The notes beneath the pieces were generated by a model. The model worked only from the letters and a program-made list of their open reading frames with translations, made no database searches and was not told where the DNA came from. A DNA stretch of 64,000 nt. It comes from Aphelidium insulamus. Taxonomy: Eukaryota; Aphelidiomycota; Aphelidea; Aphelidiaceae. Positions 57,518-64,000 of the stretch are shown piece after piece. The stretch spans positions 248,001 to 312,000 of the forward strand of contig JAZDSV010000005.1 in NCBI GenBank assembly GCA_036784855.1, written 5' to 3'. Every line of letters starts with the position of its first letter. Position 1 is the stretch's first letter. The translations under genes were made by a program, and so were the position numbers.

Positions 57518-58868
57518 TCAAGGCTTTAATGAGGGCGGAATGGAAACGCGCGGCTTGCCGAGCACGGTGGATTTGAAGGAGGATTTCAGGCGGCGAATTT
57601 CCCGCATTGCCGAAGGAAGCAGCGGGCCGTTTAGCTCCAGCAAGTATGAGCGAGCTTGCGCAGACTTGTCGCCCTTCATATGGGTCACAACAGTGTTCTT
57701 GGTGATCTGGACTCGACGACAAGAGCCGTGCAGGAATGGCGCACCAGACAGCAAATGGCCCGGTGTCGACGTGGTCATTGTCAGCTTGTGAGCATTGTTC
57801 AGCGCGTAATTGTACAAGTGGTTGATGCCGCCGCGGTCCGACACGAGATACTGTTTCCTCCCGCTGACCACACGCTCCACACAGCTATCCAATCCACTCA
57901 AGAAGCGGCACATGGCCGGCGGTGCTTCCAGGACGTATATGGAAGGCGCGTGTGTTGTTTGACAGCGAGCCATGACGCATGTGGCTGTCGGGTGTAGCCA
58001 ATAAAACTCATCGACTTGGCCACCGAGCCATAGCCTGTGCAGCGATTGATATGCCTGCTGCCTGATCGATGTTAGCTGAGACAAAGAGATGCAAGTGGCG
58101 ATAACATGCCATTCTGTCAGCTCGCAACGAAAGTTGAAGGGGTTGAATGCAGAGTGCTCAACCGTGCTGCACGCGAAATAATGATACTGCCACGACGACA
58201 TTTCCTGGCAGATTTAACGCATATGTATCACAAGCAATATATAGTAGTGTGATACAACAACATACCGCTACTTGTGTCTGCAACCATTCGAGAGGAGCAT
58301 CGGCAGTAATGAGGCACTTTTCATAGACATCATGCGGCCGAGTAGCTGCATCATCTCCAGCAGGGCGCTGGTCCATCGACTGAGTTGACGCACGCTCCAA
58401 TGCAGCTGTGGATGTTCTGGCACGTAATCGGGGCTTCTTGGCGGCTGGCTGCGATGCGGGTGGAGAGACTGTGTCCGTTTGAGTGACATTTGTAAAGTCG
58501 TCATTAGCCAGCCGATTCTCGGCGTCAAAGTCCATGTGGTGCAGGTGGACTGCCACATCAGCGCGAACGCAGGCAGTAATGCCTTCATCACCGCCATCAG
58601 CAACGCTGCCAGTGCTGTCCGTGTCGCTGCTGCTCTCGCCGTCAGACTGCCACGAACCGGTAAATTGTAGCTCGGCACTGTTTCCAGCCTTGTTGTCCTC
58701 GTCGCTGTCGCTGCAACACCCAGCAGCGTCGCGCAGAATCTCCCACTGTGACCGTGGTGGTGCTGCAAGACCATGCCGCAGTGCAGGTGTTGAGGCAGCC
58801 GCACGCCGGGACGACGACGCCGACGACAATGATGCCGACGCCGACTTGTTGAGACGGCCGAGCAGCAT
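57518..58868 (-). CDS. DONSON-like replication-fork protein
   Basis: Complement of exons 58266-58868 and 57518-58204; 429 residues (human DONSON about 566). The N-terminus is disordered and Ser/Ala-rich with the LRDAAGCCSDSDED block. The C-terminal half shows the family pattern: APLEWL, a Trp-containing segment, GGQVDEFYWLHP, GGINHLYNYALNN, LLSGAPFLHG, and YLLELNGPLLP followed by LKSS. DONSON helps load GINS on the MCM helicase and stabilises forks. The assignment rests on distributed similarity rather than a single motif, so it is less certain than most here. The start codon is 20 bp from the IFT20 start. Confidence 0.7.
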
Positions 58869-58888
58869 TGCTACAAGTAAACAATTGA
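58869..58888. promoter_or_regulatory. 20-bp divergent gap between DONSON-like and IFT20 start codons
   Basis: Only 20 bases separate the ATG of the minus-strand DONSON-like gene (58868) from the plus-strand IFT20 ATG (58889). Promoters and 5' leaders must therefore overlap the opposite gene's coding sequence. Confidence 0.6.
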
Positions 58889-59423
58889 ATGATGGCGGAA
58901 CCGGGCGCCGACCTCTTTGACGACATTGGCCGGCTGCGCGTGCTCAATGCCGCCGACTATGATGACAGCGACCGTCTGCGGGAAGAGTCTCGCCAGTTCG
59001 TGAAGCGTGGGTGGCGCCTATATCATTGGTGATACTGTCTAGCTCACTGTTGCTGTTGCAGGCATCGGCGATTTGTGCACGCAGACAGAGACGTATCTGG
59101 GCGCATTCTCTGACAAGGCAGCTGCCGTGGAGCAGGCCAAACTTCAGGTACTAACTGCCTGCGTGCATACCGTAGACTGTCTCAACGGCGACAGGCAATT
59201 GGACTGGCCAACCGCGTCCAGGCCGAGGTTGAAGTGCGCAAATCCAACTACGCCCAGCTGCAGTCACTCATCCGCGACAAGCAGGCACAAATGGACAGGC
59301 ATGCTCAATGCATTGAGTGCAGTTATATGTCAATATGTGCATAGACTGCAAGTGGAGGCGGCCTCACTGCAAGCAGTTCTGCAACACCAGGCGGCCATCA
59401 TTGACCAGCTCAGCTCCAAGTGA
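58889..59423 (+). CDS. IFT20: Intraflagellar transport protein IFT20
   Basis: Exons 58889-59006, 59062-59147, 59195-59298, 59345-59423; 128 residues (human 132). Family segments in order are LFDDIGRLRVL, the FVKRIGDL helix, AAVEQAKLQAIGLANR and a long C-terminal coiled coil ending in HQAAIIDQLSSK. IFT20 is an IFT-B subunit that also sits on the Golgi and moves membrane cargo to the flagellum. Two adjacent ATGs (58889 and 58892) are possible starts. Intron 59299-59344 is GC-AG (GCATGC). Confidence 0.9.
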
Positions 59424-59498
59424 TACATATATCTATGTATATATATATGTAGATATACGTATGAACTGAATATGATGTGTATATGTACAGTCTGCCGG

Positions 59499-59717
59499 TC
59501 AGCGAGTTATGCGCAGAAAGAGAAACGCCAGCGCGCCGCCCAGCGCCAACCCCTCCATGAAGTAGTCGCCGGTATTCCAGCCGACTGCGCGTGGCTTCTC
59601 CACCGTGGCCGCCACATTCAGCTTGATGGCCGTCAGTATCTCTGCAGTGGCATCATCTATTTTGGTGTCGATGTGCGCGATAAGTCGGCGCTCCAGCTCG
59701 GCGTGGCTGCTGTCCAT
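59499..59717 (-). CDS. Small protein with C-terminal hydrophobic segment
   Basis: Single-exon frame of 72 residues starting at an ATG (59717). It has an amphipathic N-terminal helix (ELERRLIAHIDTKI) and a C-terminal hydrophobic stretch (FMEGLALGGALAFLFL) ending in basic Arg-Ile-Thr-Arg, a tail-anchored layout. No family was recognised. It fills the gap downstream of IFT20 in convergent orientation (75 bp between stops). Short size and lack of homology keep this tentative. Confidence 0.5.
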   Translation of the reverse strand: MDSSHAELERRLIAHIDTKIDDATAEILTAIKLNVAATVEKPRAVGWNTGDYFMEGLALGGALAFLFLRITR

Positions 59718-60007
59718 TTTCTTTTCTTCTGCTTGATGACTCAGTGAGTGGCTTGCTGAAGAAAGCTAAACGACGGAGACCACTATCAATCTATTGCCTG
59801 TCAAGCATTAATGTGCAATGCAAAGACTTGGCTTAGACTGGGAGGTGGCGGTGGAAGATATGCTGCTAAAACATCTCCAGCCGTGCGCCGAGTTATGGTG
59901 ATAACTGTGGCCAGTATTCCAGCTAGCATTAAATACGAATGGATTCAAAGATCAACCGAAATGAAGCTCAACTGTGTCGTCACTGCCAATTCCTGCATAG
60001 TCACTAG
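59718..60007. other. Intergenic stretch, nothing recognised
   Basis: About 290 bp between two small minus-strand frames. It holds a short Gly-rich plus-strand frame without any recognisable feature and no obvious RNA gene. Confidence 0.4.
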
Positions 60008-60268
60008 TCACTGTATCGGCCACCAGTGAGTCCCGACAAATGCGAGATTATATCTGCCTTCAGTGAACATTCCATCATTGGTGATGAATGGTGCACCACC
60101 CCGCCCAAATATTGCAGGGACAACAAATTCTTTGACTGAATCTATGTGGCACCAAAGCAAGATGGCGGGATCGTCTTCAGACAACCGTGGCAGGCTATTC
60201 AAATAATGCACCAGCTTTGCGTCATTAAATAGAGTCTGCGCAATCCCGTCAAGATTTGAGCTCCACAT
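60008..60268 (-). CDS. Hypothetical 86-residue frame
   Basis: Continuous frame from ATG 60268 to TGA 60008, with WxxNLDGIAQ near the start and GTHWWPIQ at the end. It is soluble-looking, with balanced amino acid content unlike a random frame. No partner exon or domain was recognised; it might be a fragment of a larger gene or a pseudogene. Confidence 0.35.
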   Translation of the reverse strand: MWSSNLDGIAQTLFNDAKLVHYLNSLPRLSEDDPAILLWCHIDSVKEFVVPAIFGRGGAPFITNDGMFTEGRYNLAFVGTHWWPIQ

Positions 60269-60348
60269 GATTAAGAATATGATGAATTCTATTTAGCCAC
60301 TTTAGCCGCTAGAGTGTGCTACACCAGCAGTTAATATTAAAAGCTGGC

Positions 60349-60990
60349 CTAGAGTTCAGTATTAGCATTAAAATTCCATCTGACAACACTTGCCGTTTCA
60401 TAGAAACCACCAAAGCTCTCCTTGCCCGTGGCTTTGTTACTACTGCCATCATTGCGTGGTGGTTTAAATTCCTGCATTTCAATGTCCGGTGGCAATGTCC
60501 CGCCAGTATTTCGGTGTATAGCTCGCGCAAATGCGCGCGCGGCCATTCGCCGGACCATCGAAGCTGTGGGCACACTGCTTGCTCCTTCACCTTCTTTACC
60601 GAACTCATCAACTTCTTTTTCGCGCCTAGCCAAAGGATCATCTTCAGTATCGTGACGGTATGCCGGCGGTTGCCGCCCTCTGAACCGTGTGGTGGCAGAA
60701 TACATCCATGCTGGCAGCATGCTTGTGTGCGTCTTGCCACGCAGTTCAGCAGCAGCGGGTTGCGACGCCGACAAGATGGGGAAATGGCCTCCTCGAAAAT
60801 GAAGTGGACCCGTCTCGTCAAGCGGATTCCAATTGTTATGCCAATGCGCGTCAAGCTGTCACACGTGAGCCGTACAAGCAGTAGTTGATTACGTTAACGA
60901 TACCTCCGCATCATGCATCATGGGACTGGCCATGGCCGTGGCGAGTAGCTCGCAGGCAGCTACCAGAAGCACCACAACTTGTCGCGTCAT
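60349..60990 (-). CDS. Unrecognised small secreted protein
   Basis: Complement of exons 60904-60990 and 60349-60855; 197 residues. The first exon is a clear signal peptide (MTRQVVVLLVAACELLATAMA). The mature part is rich in His, Trp, Arg and Gly (HWHNNWNPL, HFRGGHF), then charged and disordered. It has no Cys pairs or membrane span. The 33-bp gap to the uL11m start is shared. No family was recognised; function unknown. Confidence 0.6.
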
Positions 60991-61023
60991 GATTAAATCT
61001 TGTTAAGTGATTAGATTCCACAA

Positions 61024-61482
61024 ATGTCAAAAAAGGCGGGAAGCGCGGCAGTGGCCACCATGGTCAAGCTGTGGGTGCCGGCTGGTCAGGCTACACCCAC
61101 GCCACCCATTGGACCGGCACTGGGTCAGAAGGGCGTGAAGGCAATTGACTTTTGCAAGCAGTTCAACGACCAGACGCGCGATCGCTTTATCGCCGGCACG
61201 CAGCTACGCGTCCTAATCACCGTGCAGCCCAACAGGACGTTCTCATTCACTGTGCGGTCGCCGCCCACCGCTCACCTGCTGATGAAGGCGGCCGGCGTGG
61301 CCAAGGGTGCCGGATCGCCGGGTCATGAGGTCGCGGGCCAAGTGTCGGTGAAGCACATTTACGAAATCGCCAAGATCAAGCAGGCGAACGATGGCGCGGC
61401 ATTTCAGCACGTGCCGCTGCAGAGTGTCTGTGCCCAGGTTGCCGGGGCGGCGCGCTCGATGGGCATCCGCGTCGTGCACTGA
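61024..61482 (+). CDS. Mitochondrial ribosomal protein uL11m
   Basis: Single exon, 152 residues. The family signature PPIGPALGQKGVKAIDFCKQFN is present (shown in part: GPALGQKG), followed by RTFSFTVRSPP and the C-terminal RNA-binding helix with VSVKHIYEIAKIKQ and ARSMGIRVV. It resembles bacterial and mitochondrial L11 more than cytosolic uL11. It binds the GTPase-associated centre of large-subunit rRNA and, with its proline-rich N-domain, the stalk. No long presequence is visible; import may use an internal signal. It is one of very few intronless genes here. Confidence 0.93.
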   Translation: MSKKAGSAAVATMVKLWVPAGQATPTPPIGPALGQKGVKAIDFCKQFNDQTRDRFIAGTQLRVLITVQPNRTFSFTVRSPPTAHLLMKAAGVAKGAGSPGHEVAGQVSVKHIYEIAKIKQANDGAAFQHVPLQSVCAQVAGAARSMGIRVVH

Positions 61483-61604
61483 CACATATGCATAGATGGA
61501 GATAGTGTGATAATAACATTCCAATTCATACACTCTTCATTGTACAAGCAGCTGCACGGGACATATGGCCTCCAGTTCACTGCGCCATTCCGCCCTACTA
61601 ATTA

Positions 61605-63182
61605 TTACTCGGTATCAAGTGTGTTGAGCACCGTGCTCACCTTGGCTTTAGGTTGGGCGGTGTCTGCGCTCTGCGTTGTGCCGCCGCTGTTCTCCTCCGT
61701 GGTGCCGAGATACTTTTTGGACTCTTCTTCACTCAGGACCGAGATCAGGCCCGTCTTCTGGCACTCGTCCATTACGCGCTTCGACGTTGCCTCGTCCATC
61801 TCACCGAACGCAGCATTAATCTTCTCCATCTCGCCGGACATTAGCGCGTCTTGAAATGTTTTCGGGAACGTCTTGAACACTGCCGCCTGTTCCGCGGTCA
61901 AATTGGAATTTGTCTCGTCGATCTCGCCGCTATCCCGCGCCTTTTCCTTTTCGCGCAGCACTATACAGCGGTCATGGATACGCTGGTAGGTGGTGGCGAC
62001 ATCTTGCTCAAATACAGCCACCGCCTCTGGGCCGTCTTTCATCATTCTGTAAAGTCAAATTTAGAATTTGATAAACTACAGGCAACAATAAGGTACCTCT
62101 TGAAGAAGAGACCGGTGCCATCAGTGCCCATCTGCAGACAATAACTGAGAGCCAGTGCCCATTTGCATGTCTGCTGTGATTCTTTCTGGCGACCAGCGTA
62201 CTCTGCGCGAAAGGCCTTCGCCATCAAATGGTCCGAGTATTCGCGGCTGACAATGCGCGGGTTCAGCTGGATAAACTTGAATGCGTCCTCAAAGGTTTTC
62301 AAGCGCGAGAATGACAGCAGCATCTTTTCGTCTGTGGCCTCGAGGTCCTTTCACAGTTATCCTATATTGGAATATCGGACTTTTCTTTACCTGCAGAGTG
62401 TCTTCGTCGTCACTGGCGGTGGCCGACTCTGGCGCCAACTTTTTCTGGTGCTCTTTAAAGTTGGGGTTTAGTACTTCGACTGCGGGCTGCGTGGATTTGA
62501 CAGTTGCCTTCTTCTTGGCTGCGGCCTTGGGCGCGGTCGCGGCCGGGTTAATTGCCTGTAATGATCACCCAGTCTGGTCCAGTCACTGGCAGCATGCTGC
62601 GCGTACCGTCTTGGAGAACTTTTCCGTGAATATGTTCTCGGAGGTGATCTTCTTGTTCTGCTCGGCCTCGGCTTCCGCCACGCTCTTGGCCACTTCCGTT
62701 TGACGCTTGTTCAACTTGGGTATCTCGGCCGAGAGAATGGCGGGCATGCTGTGCTCAAACGCCTCCACAGTCAGCGCCACCTTGTTCTCGTCGCACAGAC
62801 GCGATATCAGCATGGAGAACACCTCGTCTATGCTGGTGGCCTGCAGGTACTCGGGGCTCTCGGGGTCAAACAGCACCGACTTGCGCTCTTTCTCGTAGAG
62901 CTGCGTGTCGTGCACCAGCTTTTCGCGCGCCTGCCGCTTGCCGGCCTCGTCACCACCGGTAAACGTCTTGACGAGCGCCTGGATGCGGTCCATGAGGCCG
63001 GCATTGGTGCCCAGCTCCTGCTTCCACTGGGTGATCTGCAGCTTGCGCTCCTCGCGCTTGCGGTGAATGTCGGACTGCTTCCAGCGGATGAAGGAGGCCT
63101 TGTCGATGTTGGGGTGCACCTCGATGTCCTCATCATCCGACAGCTCCAGCCGGTCCCACTTTGAGTAGTCGAGCTTGGACAT
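61605..63182 (-). CDS. CDC37: CDC37, Hsp90 kinase co-chaperone
   Basis: Complement of exons 62607-63182, 62391-62555, 62097-62347, 61605-62046; 477 residues (human 378). It starts with the conserved KLDYSKWDRLELSDDEDIEVHPN, where the CK2-site serine is at about position 15. A coiled coil, the Hsp90-binding middle domain (SFSRLKTFEDAFKFI, DHLMAKAF) and a C-terminal helical domain follow. CDC37 delivers protein kinases to Hsp90. An Ala/Lys-rich linker enlarges the protein. Codon use and introns match neighbours. Confidence 0.94.
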
Positions 63183-63671
63183 GTGCGCAGTTGTCTATTT
63201 GATAGCAGATGAGATGTAATGATGTGCGCGTTGTCTACTGAATAGCATGTATGTATCAACACGCATTCATAGTACTCTATTACATTTCACATCCACGATG
63301 CGCACCTGGGGGGGGGGGGACGGTGTTATACACACCATTTGTTGGGATCCCTGACTGCTCCCCGAAGGCATATTGCAGCCCCGGTATTTTTAGTCAGAGA
63401 TCGTCGCCCAGCGCCTCCACTCTCGGCTATTTTCTCTTGTCTATTCGAATTCGGTTCTTGTCCATCTTGTCCGTCGATATCAAATGGTTCTATGAAGTAC
63501 AAACATATACAAATCATGGCAGACATGGTATAGATACACATACACGGACAAACATCAGCATACGCCGAGTACAACACTGACACATAAACAGACATGTGTA
63601 TCATGGACAGACATATATCCGAGATTACGTATAGCGTGCGATAGTGATAGAGCGCCTGTGTCGCCTGCGAG
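63183..63671. other. Low-confidence intergenic stretch with a G10-type homopolymer
   Basis: Between the CDC37 start and the last frame. Near 63307-63319 lies a run of G. Two overlapping minus-strand frames could belong to 3' exons of the partial gene at the window end, but I could not join them in frame. No other feature is seen. Confidence 0.35.
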
Positions 63672-63920
63672 TCAGCAGCAAGTATAGCAAGCATGTTGCT
63701 GTATGTAGTAGCCTAAGAACTGCCATCCAGCAGCCGCCTTACAGCGGCGATGGCTCATGCCCGTTATCGAGTGCATCGGCGTCGACGTGTCAACGTACTG
63801 GGTCCACGATTCGCACAATTCCTCAAGCTCAGGTGGTAGCAATGTGTGTGCGATAGCGGTGGCAGTATCTATATCTGCCAGTGGTGCCTGCGCCAGCGTG
63901 ACAGCGCCGCTAGATAACAC
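63672..63920 (-). CDS. Unrecognised gene fragment at the window end
   Basis: Minus-strand frame of 82 codons with normal-looking composition (ADIDTATAIAHTLLPPELEEL, then SWTQYVDTSTPMH). It begins just after a plausible acceptor CTAG at about 63910-63913. An upstream exon near 63967-64000 with a GGTACC donor and downstream exons around 63400-63690 are possible, but no joined model stays open. I cannot name a family. Treat as part of a gene continuing beyond the window. Confidence 0.3.
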   Translation of the reverse strand: MLSSGAVTLAQAPLADIDTATAIAHTLLPPELEELCESWTQYVDTSTPMHSITGMSHRRCKAAAGWQFLGYYIQQHACYTCC

Positions 63921-64000
63921 ACACTGATTGTTTCATGCCACGCACTTGTATTGTGGCGACCGGTACCTGATAACTGCTCACTCACTAGACGTGCGCGAAT

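Noticed and set aside
58642-58947. Overlapping minus-strand frame spanning the DONSON/IFT20 gap
   Set aside because: It would run through the IFT20 start and lacks any family match; both flanking genes are better supported.

Overview
The window is nuclear DNA of a gene-dense, intron-rich eukaryote. I model 38 protein-coding loci in 64 kb, two of them cut by the window edges. Genes lie on both strands, typically with 20-250 bp between neighbours. My models contain about 154 spliceosomal introns, nearly all 37-70 nt, many with a CTAAC/CTAAT/TTAAT-like branch site close to the 3' AG. About 17 of them start with GC (mostly GCAAGT) instead of GT. All joined exon sets are in frame, and most were fixed by recognisable protein families. 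I found no rRNA, tRNA, CRISPR array or transposon.

The organism builds flagella or centrioles, because IFT20 and a CPAP/SAS-4 G-box protein are present. It has a stand-alone gamma-glutamyl phosphate reductase (animals fuse this to glutamate kinase), kynureninase, peroxisomal acyl-CoA oxidase, Bax inhibitor-1, MOB4, TMEM94, Miro and a bacterial-type thymidine kinase. This suggests a flagellated unicellular relative of animals and fungi, neither a true animal nor a crown (Dikarya) fungus. That placement is inference.

Layout. 0-8 kb: end of an unknown gene, an SPX-ACT-SerB fusion, mitochondrial PDH-E2, kynureninase. 8-16 kb: a large acidic tandem-repeat protein, eIF3k, an ANP32-like protein. 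16-25 kb: RPA1, ProA, MOB4, a SETD4-like methyltransferase, Bax inhibitor-1, an SR-type RNA-binding protein. 25-35 kb: CDC5L, TMEM94-like, CPAP, an FCP1-like phosphatase. 35-45 kb: thymidine kinase, an ATX1 copper chaperone, an unknown secreted protein, acyl-CoA oxidase, rhomboid protease, WDR5. 44-55 kb: HDHD5-like, TFIIF-alpha, Miro, a LolD/MacB-like ABC ATPase, a coiled-coil protein, METTL22-like. 55-64 kb: OSR1/SPAK-like kinase, DONSON-like, IFT20, small or secreted unknowns, mitochondrial uL11, CDC37, and a partial gene. The genes are housekeeping and functionally unlinked; I see no operon-like or biosynthetic cluster.

The most striking item is the SPX-double ACT-phosphoserine phosphatase fusion at 1280-3621. 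It would couple phosphate or inositol-pyrophosphate sensing to serine synthesis in one polypeptide. Also notable are the high GC-AG intron share, a nested 71-residue repeat array, a bacterial-like thymidine kinase carrying introns, and divergent start codons only 20 and 33 bp apart.
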